Shown: piece after piece, positions 16,179-25,486 of the stretch
Layout: every line of letters starts with the position of its first letter
Numbering within the stretch: the first letter of the stretch is position 1
Assembly (NCBI GenBank): GCA_016287865.1
Contig: JAEEXP010000009.1
Coordinates: forward strand, 1-40,698
Direction of reading: 5' to 3'
Length of the DNA stretch: 40,698 nucleotides
Source of the DNA: Caryophanales bacterium
Lineage (GTDB): Bacteria > Bacillota_I > Bacilli_A > Izemoplasmatales > UBA1188
Position numbers and translations under genes: made by a program
The notes under the pieces: model-generated
What the model saw: only the letters and a program-made list of their open reading frames with translations
What the model was told of the DNA's origin: nothing
The model's database searches: none

Positions 16179-17183
16179 ATGAATAAATCTACTATATATG
16201 ATGTGGCTCTAAGAGCAAAGGTATCTAACGCAACCGTATCAAGAGCTTTAAACACCCCTGAAAAAGTCAAACCAGAGACTAGAAATAAAATATTAGCAAT
16301 CGCAAAAGAACTAGGTTATAAGCCTAATGCAATGGCCCGTGGTCTTGCATCAAGCAAATCTACTCAAGTTGCGATTATTGTTTCTGATTTAGCTAGAGCA
16401 TCTGTCGCTGAGATGGTTAAAGGAATTAGTGAAGTTGCTGAAAGCTATGGATACAATATTGTTTTATTGAATGTTAAAGGTGATGAACAAATCGACGAAT
16501 TATTAATGGATATCGTATCTTTACACGTTGATGGAATTCTTTATTTAAATGATGAATTAACTGAGAAGCAAAGTCATTTAGTAAAAGAACTTAAGGATAA
16601 TTATTTAATCCCAATTGTACTAGTTAATACTGAATCAATTGGTGATGATGACCTATTAAGTGTAACTATTGATTATGAAAAAGCTGGTTATGAAGCTTGT
16701 AAGACATTAATTCAAGAAGGAAGAAAACATATTGTACTTTTCACAACTCAAAAGAGATATCCAGTTTCAATCCTTAAAGAAAAAGGTTATTTAAGAGCCA
16801 TTAAAGAATATGGTCTTGAAGAATTAATGTGTTTCACATCTGGTAACCTTGATATTAATAAGAGTGATATCGAAAAGTATTTAAATGAACACCAAGATAT
16901 TGATGGTGTAATTGGTGTTAGAGATTCAATCTCTATCGCTGCACTTAATATCTTAGTTTATAAAGGAAAGAAGATCCCAGAAGATGTATCAGTATTTGGT
17001 TTCCAAAATACTAGATATACACTTTTGTGTAGACCACAACTTTCAACTATTAATGTACCAATTCATGAAATCGGTGCTAGAGCTATGAAAATTTTAACTA
17101 CAGAAATGTCTGGAGAAGTTCAAGACGCAAAAGGAAAAGTAATTCTTGAACATTCAATTATTAAAAGAGGAACAACAAAATAA
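16179..17183 (+). CDS. LacI/GalR-family regulator, CcpA-like
   Basis: 334 residues. The HTH at the extreme N-terminus (STIYDVALRAKVSNATVSRA) and the hinge helix (GYKPNAMARGLASSKS) resemble CcpA closely, as does the C-terminal end (EIGARAMKILTTEM ... KRGTTK). The middle is a periplasmic-binding-protein-like effector domain. CcpA mediates carbon catabolite control with HPr-Ser-P. In Bacillus subtilis ccpA lies in the same chromosomal neighbourhood as tyrS, and here tyrS follows after 13 bases. I cannot confirm the HPr-contact residues by eye, so a sugar-specific LacI regulator remains possible. SD AAGGAGG at 16162-16168. Confidence 0.85.
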   Translation: MNKSTIYDVALRAKVSNATVSRALNTPEKVKPETRNKILAIAKELGYKPNAMARGLASSKSTQVAIIVSDLARASVAEMVKGISEVAESYGYNIVLLNVKGDEQIDELLMDIVSLHVDGILYLNDELTEKQSHLVKELKDNYLIPIVLVNTESIGDDDLLSVTIDYEKAGYEACKTLIQEGRKHIVLFTTQKRYPVSILKEKGYLRAIKEYGLEELMCFTSGNLDINKSDIEKYLNEHQDIDGVIGVRDSISIAALNILVYKGKKIPEDVSVFGFQNTRYTLLCRPQLSTINVPIHEIGARAMKILTTEMSGEVQDAKGKVILEHSIIKRGTTK

Positions 17184-17196
17184 GGAGTATATATAA

Positions 17197-18435
17197 ATGA
17201 ATTTATTTGATGATTTAAAATGGCGTGGTTTAATTGGACAAACCGCTGGTGAAAATATTGAAGAGGAATTAAATAAGGGTAACCTCACATTCTATATTGG
17301 TGTAGATCCAACAGGAAAATCTATTCACGCTGGTAACTTACTCGCTATTATGGGCGCAATGAGACTATCAAGAGCTGGACACCACCCAATTATCTTAGTT
17401 GGTGGAGCTACTGGTATGATTGGTGACCCTAGTGGCAAAAACGCTGAAAGAAACTTACTTGATGCTGAAACTACAAAAGATAATGCATCAAAGATTTTAT
17501 CTCAACTTAAGAAACTTCTTCCAGAAGCTACATTCGTAAATAACTACGATTGGACTTCTACAATGAACGTTATTACATACTTAAGAGATTATGGAAAACT
17601 CTTAACTGTAAACTATATGCTTGCAAAAGAATCAGTAAAGAAAAGAATTGAAACAGGTATTTCATATACTGAATTCTCATACCAAGTACTTCAAGCATTA
17701 GATTATCTTCATTTATATAAGACATATAATTGTCGCCTTCAAGTCGGTGGACAAGACCAATGGGGTAATGTAACTTCGGGATTTGAACTTATCAGAAAAC
17801 AATATGGTGATGAAGCTAAAGTATACTGCTTAACTTTCCCACTACTTTTGAAACCAGACGGAACTAAATTTGGTAAAACTGCAGGTGGAGCTGTATGGTT
17901 AGATCCTGAACTCACAAGTCCATATAAGTTCTATCAATTCTGGCTCCAAGTTTCAGATGAAGAAGTAATTCAAAGACTTAAACAATATACATTCCTTTCA
18001 AAAGAAGAAATTGAAGCTATTGAAGCTGAATGGAATGAAAGAAGAGAATTAAGATTCGCTCAAAAAAGACTTGCTGAAGAAGTAACTAAGATTGTTCATG
18101 GTGAAGATGGTCTTGCTGAAGCTAAGAGAATCACTGATGCAGTATTTAATGGTGATGTAACTAAACTTTCTAAGAAAGAAATTGAAGATGCATTCAAAGA
18201 TGATGATGTTAAAGAAATCAGTGAAGAATTAAATATCGTTGATTTACTCGCAACTATTGGACTTCTTCCATCGAAGAGTGAAGCTCGTAAGATGGTTCAG
18301 GGTGGAGGTATCTCAGTTAACGGTCAAAAGGTTACTGACATCAACTTCATCGTTAAGAAGAGCGATGCCATTGATGGAGTTTATACATTCATTAAGAAAG
18401 GTAAAAAGAATCACGCTTTAGTTAAGCATTTATAG
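17197..18435 (+). CDS. tyrS: Tyrosyl-tRNA synthetase
   Basis: 412 residues, class I aminoacyl-tRNA synthetase charging tRNA-Tyr. HIGH-type motif HAGN at residues 44-47, tyrosine-site region GGQDQWGN near residues 184-191, KMSKS-type motif KFGKT at 224-228, and a C-terminal S4 RNA-binding domain (LPSKSEARKMVQGGGISVNG). All are normal for TyrRS. SD AAGGAG precedes the ATG. There is no T-box leader: the gap to the upstream regulator is 13 bases, so expression depends on the upstream promoter rather than on tRNA-sensing antitermination, unlike many Firmicutes. Confidence 0.98.
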   Translation: MNLFDDLKWRGLIGQTAGENIEEELNKGNLTFYIGVDPTGKSIHAGNLLAIMGAMRLSRAGHHPIILVGGATGMIGDPSGKNAERNLLDAETTKDNASKILSQLKKLLPEATFVNNYDWTSTMNVITYLRDYGKLLTVNYMLAKESVKKRIETGISYTEFSYQVLQALDYLHLYKTYNCRLQVGGQDQWGNVTSGFELIRKQYGDEAKVYCLTFPLLLKPDGTKFGKTAGGAVWLDPELTSPYKFYQFWLQVSDEEVIQRLKQYTFLSKEEIEAIEAEWNERRELRFAQKRLAEEVTKIVHGEDGLAEAKRITDAVFNGDVTKLSKKEIEDAFKDDDVKEISEELNIVDLLATIGLLPSKSEARKMVQGGGISVNGQKVTDINFIVKKSDAIDGVYTFIKKGKKNHALVKHL

Positions 18436-18443
18436 GAGGAATT

Positions 18444-19802
18444 ATGAATACAAAAGAATTGTTCAAAGATTACTATGACGCTTGGCTTAACGACTTAAAA
18501 GATTTACTTAGAATTCCAAGTGTATTAACTGAATTTAATCCTAAAAATACTGAAGCTCCATTTGGTGAAGGTGTTAGAGCTTCACTAGATTATATGCTTG
18601 ACCTCGCAAGACGTGATGGCTTTAAAGCAGTGAACGTTGATAATTATGCTGGATTTATTGAATGGGGCGAAGGTGATGAAATAGTAGTTATTTTATGTCA
18701 CCTTGACGTAGTTCCTGCAACTGGTACATGGACTAATCCTCCATTTGATCCAATCATTAAGGGTAATAAATTATACGCAAGAGGATCGTCTGATGATAAG
18801 GGTCCTTTAATGGCTACATATTACGCACTTAAGATGCTTAAGGATGAAGGATATACTCCAAAGAAAAAGATTAGATTCTTCTTTGGATGTGATGAAGAAT
18901 CAGGTTCAAGATGTCTCGAACATTACATTGAAAAATATCCTGAATGTGATTATGGTTTTTCACCAGACGCTGATTTCCCATGCATCTATGCTGAAAAAGG
19001 TATTTCAACTATTAAGTTTGAAGGTAAAACATCTTCTAAAGAACTTGTTTCATTTGAGGCAGGAAGTGCCGCAAATGTAGTGCCTGATAAAGCTAGCGCT
19101 ACTATATCTTTGGATTTATCTAAAGAATTTAAAGAATTCTTAAAGGATAATAACCTTAAAGGTGAAGTTAAGGGTAATACGTATACACTTTTTGGAAAGA
19201 GCGCTCATGGTTCTACTCCGGAAAAAGGTATTAATGCCGCAACTCAACTTGCTTCATTCTTAAATATCTTTATCAATGATTCATTCTTAAGCTTTGTATC
19301 TAATACACTTAAAGATGATCACTATGGAACTAAACTAAATATGGATGTAGTAGACAGCGAAATGGGTCATACTTCATCTAACCCTGCAATCTATCACGTA
19401 GAAAATGGATCATTTAGTATTGTTGATAACTTAAGATATACTAAATCATTTGATTTTGAATCTAAGATGAAAGAATTAGAAGCTACACTCGCTAAATCAA
19501 ATATTAAACTCACAGTTCTTGGAAATTCAACTTATCACTATGTTCCAAAAGATTCTAAACTTATTAAAGACTTACTTAAGGCATTTAATAAATGGACTCC
19601 AGAATTACCTGATGAAGATAGAGAACCTCTATCTATCGGTGGTGGAACTTACGCTCGTGATTTTAAGAACGCTGTCGCATTTGGTGTAATCTTCCCTCAT
19701 GAAGGTGATTGTATGCATATGCCTGATGAATTCGCAAATATTGATAACTTAGTTAAATCAGTATTCATTATTAAGGATGCGATTGTAAATATATGCGACT
19801 AA
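18444..19802 (+). CDS. pepV: M20 family dipeptidase, PepV type
   Basis: 452 residues, a cytosolic zinc dipeptidase that completes peptide breakdown. Metal and catalytic residues are visible at near-PepV numbering: H86 with D88 (CHLDVVP), D118 (SSDDKG), E151/E152 (CDEESGS), D177 (SPDADFP) and H425 (MHMPDEF). A lid domain lies between them, with FGKSAHGSTPEKG. The SD GGAGG is at about 18435. The gene overlaps trmB by 10 bases. Confidence 0.93.
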   Translation: MNTKELFKDYYDAWLNDLKDLLRIPSVLTEFNPKNTEAPFGEGVRASLDYMLDLARRDGFKAVNVDNYAGFIEWGEGDEIVVILCHLDVVPATGTWTNPPFDPIIKGNKLYARGSSDDKGPLMATYYALKMLKDEGYTPKKKIRFFFGCDEESGSRCLEHYIEKYPECDYGFSPDADFPCIYAEKGISTIKFEGKTSSKELVSFEAGSAANVVPDKASATISLDLSKEFKEFLKDNNLKGEVKGNTYTLFGKSAHGSTPEKGINAATQLASFLNIFINDSFLSFVSNTLKDDHYGTKLNMDVVDSEMGHTSSNPAIYHVENGSFSIVDNLRYTKSFDFESKMKELEATLAKSNIKLTVLGNSTYHYVPKDSKLIKDLLKAFNKWTPELPDEDREPLSIGGGTYARDFKNAVAFGVIFPHEGDCMHMPDEFANIDNLVKSVFIIKDAIVNICD

Positions 19803-20419
19803 GATATGTAAAAAGCGCTAAAGAAACTATTGAATCAAATAAAGATATTTGTATAACTAATCCAGAAGAATATAAAGGTAAGTGGAAAGAAATATATCCA
19901 TTTAAAAAGATTATGATTGAAGTTGGATGTGGTAAAGGTAAATTTATCACTGAAATGGCTGTGGCTAATCCTGATACACTCTTTATTGGAATAGAAAAGT
20001 TTGATTCAGTTATCTGCAGGGCAATTGAAAAAAGAATTGAACTAGATATTAATAACGCTATATTTGTTAGAGGCGATGCGACTAATCTTTTAGATTGGTT
20101 TGAAAAGGGAGAAGTTGATAGAGTATTCCTCTCATTCCCTGATCCTTGGCCAAAGGCAAGACATGAAAAAAGAAGACTATCGTCTCCTAGATTCATGGAT
20201 ATGTATAAAGTGATATTAAATGATGGTGGAATATTTAGAATTAAGACTGATAATGTTCCATTATATGAATATTCACTTGAATCAACTCTTCCTTATCTAG
20301 ATAATCCTACATATGGAGAGAGAATCTATGCTGATGGTGAAATCACCACAGAATTTGAAGAGAAATTTAGAAAGCTCGGAAATAAAATTTATTATATCGA
20401 AGGAAAGATTAAGAAATAA
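19793..20419 (+). CDS. trmB: tRNA (guanine-N7)-methyltransferase
   Basis: 208 residues. SAM-dependent Rossmann methyltransferase making m7G46 in tRNA. It starts MRLRYVKSA as TrmB proteins do. The SAM loop is IEVGCGKGKF (about residues 42-51), GIEKFDSV carries the acidic SAM-contact residue, and the signature SFPDPWPKARHEKRRL (about 114-129) is intact. It begins inside the end of pepV and shares its last base with coaX (TAATG), implying translational coupling. Confidence 0.96.
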   Translation: MRLRYVKSAKETIESNKDICITNPEEYKGKWKEIYPFKKIMIEVGCGKGKFITEMAVANPDTLFIGIEKFDSVICRAIEKRIELDINNAIFVRGDATNLLDWFEKGEVDRVFLSFPDPWPKARHEKRRLSSPRFMDMYKVILNDGGIFRIKTDNVPLYEYSLESTLPYLDNPTYGERIYADGEITTEFEEKFRKLGNKIYYIEGKIKK

Positions 20420-21138
20420 TGATACTTTTAATAGACACAGGAAATACTCAAACTAAATTTAAACTCTATTCAAAAGATGAGTTTTATATGGTTAAAACTA
20501 GTGAAGTTAAATCACTAGTATTTAAGTCATATATAAAAGATGAAGTAGATGGTGCGATTATTTCATCTGTCGTTAAAGGTGTATCAGACATTCTTAAAGC
20601 TAAGATTAAAGAAGAATTTGGTATAGATGCATTAGTGATTAATACTCACTTTAAAACTAATGTTAACTATCCTGAATCTATGATTAATGAACTTGGAACT
20701 GATATGTTCGCATCCCTTGAAGGTGCGACATCTCTATCAAATACTTTCCTTTCAATTGATTGTGGTACCGCAACCACATTCAATTTAATAATTGATAATA
20801 ATTATATTGGAACTACTATAGCTCCGGGTGTATACACAGCTCATAATGCTTTATTTGAAAAAGCGTCTTTAATAGACGCTATTCCGCTTGATGGCTGTTA
20901 TGATTTATTAAATCAAGATACAGATAGATGTGTAAGAGCCGGAACTATATTAGGTTTTTCGTATTTAATAGATGGATTTATTACTGATATTAAGAATAAA
21001 TACCGTCTAGATAATTTAGATGTATATATCACAGGTGGTGCATCTAAATATATTTATAGACATTTAAAGAATAAGACAACTAGAGTTGTAGACTTAATCT
21101 TTAAAGGTTTAATAAGATTATATGATTTAAACAAATAA
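20419..21138 (+). CDS. coaX: Type III pantothenate kinase
   Basis: 239 residues, slightly shorter than the usual ~255. It catalyses the first step of CoA synthesis, the phosphorylation of pantothenate. ASKHA-fold motifs are present: DTGNTQTKFKL at residues 6-16 (phosphate loop), LGTDMFASLEGA (variant of the family G-x-D-R element) and DCGTATTFNLI (second phosphate loop). Type III kinases are not feedback-inhibited by CoA. The last enzyme of the pathway, CoaE, is encoded as a fusion two genes downstream, so first and last steps of CoA synthesis share this operon. Confidence 0.94.
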   Translation: MILLIDTGNTQTKFKLYSKDEFYMVKTSEVKSLVFKSYIKDEVDGAIISSVVKGVSDILKAKIKEEFGIDALVINTHFKTNVNYPESMINELGTDMFASLEGATSLSNTFLSIDCGTATTFNLIIDNNYIGTTIAPGVYTAHNALFEKASLIDAIPLDGCYDLLNQDTDRCVRAGTILGFSYLIDGFITDIKNKYRLDNLDVYITGGASKYIYRHLKNKTTRVVDLIFKGLIRLYDLNK

Positions 21139-21148
21139 GAGGAAGCTT

Positions 21149-23767
21149 ATGAAGAAGTTTTTAATTATTGATGGAAATAACGTAATGTTTAGAGCCTATT
21201 ATGCGACAGCCGCTATGGGTAATCTTATGAGAAATACTAAGGGCAATCCTACTAATATGGTTTATGGATTTATTAATATTTTTAATAAGGTTATTCAAGA
21301 TAACTACACCCATGTAGCGGTGGCCTTTGATAAGGGCTCAAAGACTAGACGTCATAAAATGTATAGTGAATATAAGGCAGGTCGTCAAAAGACTCCTGAT
21401 GAATTATTCCTTCAAATTCCATATATTTTAAAATGGCTTGAAGCTATGAATGTTCACTATTATATGAGTGATGATTATGAGGCAGATGATATTGTCGCAT
21501 CAATAGCTAAAAGATTCTATTCATCATTTGATGAGATTGATGTCTTATCAAATGATAATGACTTATTCCAATTAATTAAAGATAAAGAAATCCAACTTTA
21601 TCAAAAACAAAAAGAACAAGTTAAATATGATAAAGCTTATCTTTTTGAAGATAAGGGTATTGAACCAATCCAAATTCCTGACTTTAAGGCGTTAATTGGT
21701 GATAACTCTGATAATCTTCCAGGAGTTGAGGGAATCGGTCCTGTGACCGCAGCAAAACTTTTAAATCAATATAAAACTCTTGATGGTATCTATGAACATA
21801 TAGATGAAATTAAAGGTAAAACTAAAGAAAGACTAATAAAAGATAAAGAGACTGCCTATTTCACTAAAGATATGGCAACTTTAGATCCTTCATTTGAATT
21901 TAGTGAAAGTGAAGATGATTTCTTAGTTAAAGAATTTAATAAAGATGAGCTTATATCTTTATACCAAGAACTTGATTTCCATTCATTCTTAAAGAAATTA
22001 CCTAAAACTAAGATAAACGCTGAATTTACTTATAAAGTAATTGATGATCCATTTAGTATTGGAGACATTATAAAAAGTGATGAAATAAACTATTTAGTTC
22101 TTGAGTGTTTAGAAGAGAATTATCATACGTCAGACGCTATTGGATTTGGACTCACTAATTCGTGCGGGTCATTCTTTATTCCATATGACACAGCTTTATC
22201 TTCATTTGATTTCACATTATTTTTAAGTGATTCAGATATTAAGAAATGTGTATATGATTATAAGAAAATGTTTGTATTACTTCTTAAAGATAATATTACT
22301 TTAAATGGGGTAGTATTTGATTTACTTCTTGCCTCATATCTTATTAATCCAGATTTAACTAAGAGTGATTTTTCAATTCAATCATCTCATTTTGGATATA
22401 ATGATGTGGAACCTGACGATAATGTATATGGAAAGAAAGGAAAGAGAATTCTTCCATTCCTTGAGATATATTCAAGCCATATTGCAAGAAAGAGTTTTGC
22501 CTTATCTTTAACTTATGAGAGAACTTTAAATGAGATTAAAGAGAATGAACAAGAAGAACTCTTAATTAATATTGAAATTCCTCTATCTAAAACTCTTGGT
22601 AAAATGGAATACCAAGGTTTAAGAGTAGACCCAATTGTATTAAGTGAATTCCATACTTCTATTGAAGGCGAATTAAAAGATATAGAAGAAAAGATTTATT
22701 CACTTGCGGGACATAAGTTTAATATCTCATCACCTAAACAATTAGGTGAAGTATTATTTGAAGAATTATCTTTAGAAGCCGGAAAGAAAACTAAGACTGG
22801 TTATTCAACTGATTCATCAGTCTTAGAAGAACTTAAGGATAAACATGAAATTATTAATCCAATTTTAAGATATAGACTTTTATCTAAACTCTTATCTACA
22901 TATGTAGTAGGAGTTGAGAATGCGATAAAAGAAAAGAATGATAACCACATTCACACCATCTATAAACAAACTTGGACTGACACAGGAAGATTATCTTCAA
23001 TTGAACCTAATCTTCAAAATCTTCCAGTAAGAAACGAAGAATCAAAAGAATTTAGAAAAGTATTTATTGCGGAAGACAATTCATATCTTATGAGTTCAGA
23101 CTATTCACAGATTGAACTTAGAGTACTCGCACATCTTGCGGGAGAAGAATCTTTAATAAATGCGTTTATTAATAAAGAAGATATTCATGAAGCTACAGCG
23201 AAAGCTATTCTTCATAAAGACGAAGTTACTAAAGATGAAAGAAGAAGCGCTAAAGCCGTTAACTTTGGAATAGTATATGGAATAAGTGCTTGGGGCTTAG
23301 CGATGGATTTAGGAATTAGTCCTAAAGAAGCTCAAGACTTTATTAATGGATATCATAAAACATTCCCTAAGATTGAACCATACACTCATTCTTTAATTTC
23401 GTTCGCTGAAAAGAATGGTTATGTGAAGACAATGTTTAATAGAAGAAGATATATTAGAGATATCAATTCTTCTAACTACAATATTAGAGAATTTAGTAAA
23501 CGTACAGCGATGAATGCGCCTATTCAAGGTAGCGCCGCTGATATCCTTAAACTTGCGATGGTAAAGTTAGATGAAGCGATTGAAGCTAATCATTTACACG
23601 CAAAACTAATACTTACTATTCACGATGAGGTAGTATTAAACGTTCCAAAGGATGAGCTCGAACAAACTAAAGCTCTAACTGAAGAAATACTAGAAAACGT
23701 AGTAAGTCTTAAAGTACCGCTACTTGTAGAGACTGAATACGGAATAAATTTATACGAGGCCAAATAA
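21149..23767 (+). CDS. polA: DNA polymerase I
   Basis: 872 residues. The N-terminal 5'-3' exonuclease domain (about 1-290) keeps its acidic metal ligands (IDGNN, AFDKGSK, DDYEADDIV, SNDNDLF, GDNSDN). The middle 3'-5' exonuclease-like domain (about 300-480) has lost the catalytic acids: the DTE of exo I reads ECL in VLECLEEN, and the exo II aspartate is also absent. No proofreading is expected, as in Bacillus PolA. The polymerase domain is intact: motif A SDYSQIELRVLAH, motif B RRSAKAVNFGIVYG, motif C IHDEVVL. It acts in Okazaki-fragment processing and repair. It ends one base before the mutM-coaE start. Confidence 0.98.
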   Translation: MKKFLIIDGNNVMFRAYYATAAMGNLMRNTKGNPTNMVYGFINIFNKVIQDNYTHVAVAFDKGSKTRRHKMYSEYKAGRQKTPDELFLQIPYILKWLEAMNVHYYMSDDYEADDIVASIAKRFYSSFDEIDVLSNDNDLFQLIKDKEIQLYQKQKEQVKYDKAYLFEDKGIEPIQIPDFKALIGDNSDNLPGVEGIGPVTAAKLLNQYKTLDGIYEHIDEIKGKTKERLIKDKETAYFTKDMATLDPSFEFSESEDDFLVKEFNKDELISLYQELDFHSFLKKLPKTKINAEFTYKVIDDPFSIGDIIKSDEINYLVLECLEENYHTSDAIGFGLTNSCGSFFIPYDTALSSFDFTLFLSDSDIKKCVYDYKKMFVLLLKDNITLNGVVFDLLLASYLINPDLTKSDFSIQSSHFGYNDVEPDDNVYGKKGKRILPFLEIYSSHIARKSFALSLTYERTLNEIKENEQEELLINIEIPLSKTLGKMEYQGLRVDPIVLSEFHTSIEGELKDIEEKIYSLAGHKFNISSPKQLGEVLFEELSLEAGKKTKTGYSTDSSVLEELKDKHEIINPILRYRLLSKLLSTYVVGVENAIKEKNDNHIHTIYKQTWTDTGRLSSIEPNLQNLPVRNEESKEFRKVFIAEDNSYLMSSDYSQIELRVLAHLAGEESLINAFINKEDIHEATAKAILHKDEVTKDERRSAKAVNFGIVYGISAWGLAMDLGISPKEAQDFINGYHKTFPKIEPYTHSLISFAEKNGYVKTMFNRRRYIRDINSSNYNIREFSKRTAMNAPIQGSAADILKLAMVKLDEAIEANHLHAKLILTIHDEVVLNVPKDELEQTKALTEEILENVVSLKVPLLVETEYGINLYEAK

Positions 23768-23768
23768 T

Positions 23769-25124
23769 ATGCCAGAACTTCCAGAGGTTGAGACCGTAAG
23801 ACTTAAACTCTTAAGCACAATCAAGAATAAAACAATTCTAAACGTTGATGTATTTTATTCTAAATATGATTGTCTTAAAAGCATAAGAAATGAAAAAATC
23901 TTAGATATTAATAGATTAGGTAAATTCCTAATCTTTAACCTTGAGCATTTTAATCTTATATCTCACCTAAGAATGGAAGGAAAGTATAGAGTTGAAACTA
24001 ATCCGGTTAAAGATAAACATGACCACGTCTTCTTTAACCTTGATTCAGGAGAAACTTTAGTCTATAACGATAAAAGAAAATTTGGTGTCTTTAATTTATT
24101 TAGTAAAGATATAGATATCTATAAAGTAGAGCCACTTCTAAGTGTTGGAGCTGAACCATTCACTATTAAACCAAGTGAACTATTTGAAAAGATACATAAT
24201 AAATCTCTTCCAATTAAATCACTTTTACTTGATCAAAGTATTATTTCAGGAATTGGAAATATTTATGCGGATGAGATATTATTCGCATCAAAGATTCACC
24301 CATTAAGACAAGGAAAGACAATCACTTTAAGTGAGTGTGAATCGATAATTGATAACGCCATTAGAATTATGACTAATTCTATTAAAAATGGTGGAACTAC
24401 TATTAGGTCCTTTGAGTCGTTTAATGGAGAATCTGGGCATTTCCAAGGTTCTCTTTCAGTTCATCTAAAAGAAGGAAAGAGATGCATAAATTGTGGTAAT
24501 TATATAAAGAAGATTAGAGTTGGCGGAAGAGGGACATACCTATGTGAAGCATGTGAGAGGATAAGAGACTTTAAACTAATCGCTTTAACTGGCACATTTG
24601 CCTCAGGCAAATCTACCGCTTTAAAAATCATTAATAGTTTAGGTTATAAGACAATATCTTTAGATGATGTCTATAATGATTTATTTATTAATAATGAAAA
24701 GATGCGTAAAGAAATTTTTAAACATTTTAATACGCTTGATAAGTCAATTCTAAGAGAATTGATATATAATGAAAAGTGCGAGAATGAGAAACTGAAAGAA
24801 ATTACTCATAAATATGTCTTTAATGAAATGTTTAAAATCATTGAAGAATCAAATGAATCTATCTATTTCGTTGAAGTTCCGCTTCTTTATGAGGATAGTT
24901 ATGAGAAAATCTTTGATAATGTTATCGCAGTATCACCTAGTGAAGATATTGAAAGAATTATTATGGCTGAAAGACATATCACTGAAGAGGTTTATGATAA
25001 GGTTATGGAATCTCAATTAAGTGATAAAGAAAAATGCGCTAAAGCCGATTATGTGATTAAGAATGATTCTTCTATAGATTCACTCAAGATAAAGATTAAG
25101 AATGTTTTAAAGGAGGTTGTATGA
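23769..25124 (+). CDS. mutM-coaE: Fusion of formamidopyrimidine-DNA glycosylase (MutM/Fpg) and dephospho-CoA kinase (CoaE)
   Basis: 451 residues in one uninterrupted frame. Residues 1-266 are MutM: catalytic N-terminus MPELPEVETV (Pro2, Glu3), Lys52, the GIGNIYADE helix-two-turn-helix, and a C-terminal C-x2-C-x16-C-x2-C zinc finger (Cys239, 242, 259, 262) with GGRGTYLC. It removes 8-oxoguanine and nicks the abasic site. Residues about 268-451 are a complete CoaE: Walker A GTFASGKST (275-283), ISLDDVYNDLF, ITHKYVF and VEVPLLYE. CoaE phosphorylates dephospho-CoA in the last CoA step. The junction has essentially no linker and no ATG, GTG or TTG that could start CoaE separately; the codon where a CoaE Met would be expected is ATA (24561). 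In Bacillus these genes are neighbours but separate. Confidence 0.93.
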   Translation: MPELPEVETVRLKLLSTIKNKTILNVDVFYSKYDCLKSIRNEKILDINRLGKFLIFNLEHFNLISHLRMEGKYRVETNPVKDKHDHVFFNLDSGETLVYNDKRKFGVFNLFSKDIDIYKVEPLLSVGAEPFTIKPSELFEKIHNKSLPIKSLLLDQSIISGIGNIYADEILFASKIHPLRQGKTITLSECESIIDNAIRIMTNSIKNGGTTIRSFESFNGESGHFQGSLSVHLKEGKRCINCGNYIKKIRVGGRGTYLCEACERIRDFKLIALTGTFASGKSTALKIINSLGYKTISLDDVYNDLFINNEKMRKEIFKHFNTLDKSILRELIYNEKCENEKLKEITHKYVFNEMFKIIEESNESIYFVEVPLLYEDSYEKIFDNVIAVSPSEDIERIIMAERHITEEVYDKVMESQLSDKEKCAKADYVIKNDSSIDSLKIKIKNVLKEVV

Positions 25125-25486
25125 TAAATATTTTTACGACATCACTAGAAACTAGTGAAAGAAATAAAAAAGAAGAATTAAAAACCCATTATTATAAAAC
25201 CTCATTTCAAGGCATACTTAAAGCTTTTAATAAAATCGCAGAAGAAGAGTGGCTTGAAGTCCATGAATATAATGAAACCTATGGAGAAATCTATCTAGTA
25301 GGTGATGGATATGAATGTATCGTAACTGTGACTGAAATGAATAGATATGAATCTGGGGTTGATTTTAAAATTAATTACTTCTCTATAATGGGATTTGGAC
25401 GTCCATATAAACTTGCGGTTAAATTATATGAATTATTAAATAAGGAGCTTCCATTTAAAGGAAAGGAACTACACGTTAATGGCTGA
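25121..25486 (+). CDS. Conserved-looking small protein of unknown function
   Basis: 121 residues, probably cytosolic, with no signal peptide or membrane segment. It begins with ATGA overlap on the mutM-coaE stop (SD AGGAGG just upstream) and overlaps dnaB by 8 bases, so it is translationally coupled on both sides. Visible features: a basic helix (ERNKKEELKTHYYKT), a helix containing Trp (FNKIAEEEWLEVHEY), then several short strands (GEIYLVGDGYECIVTVTE, VDFKINYFSIMG) and a final helix (PYKLAVKLYELLNKEL), an alpha-beta pattern. I do not recognise a family. Position suggests a replication or CoA link, but that is only guilt by association. Confidence 0.8.
   Translation: MINIFTTSLETSERNKKEELKTHYYKTSFQGILKAFNKIAEEEWLEVHEYNETYGEIYLVGDGYECIVTVTEMNRYESGVDFKINYFSIMGFGRPYKLAVKLYELLNKELPFKGKELHVNG

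Noticed and set aside
19771-20196. 141-codon minus-strand open frame over trmB
   Set aside because: Antisense to the conserved TrmB signature; no SD or family likeness.
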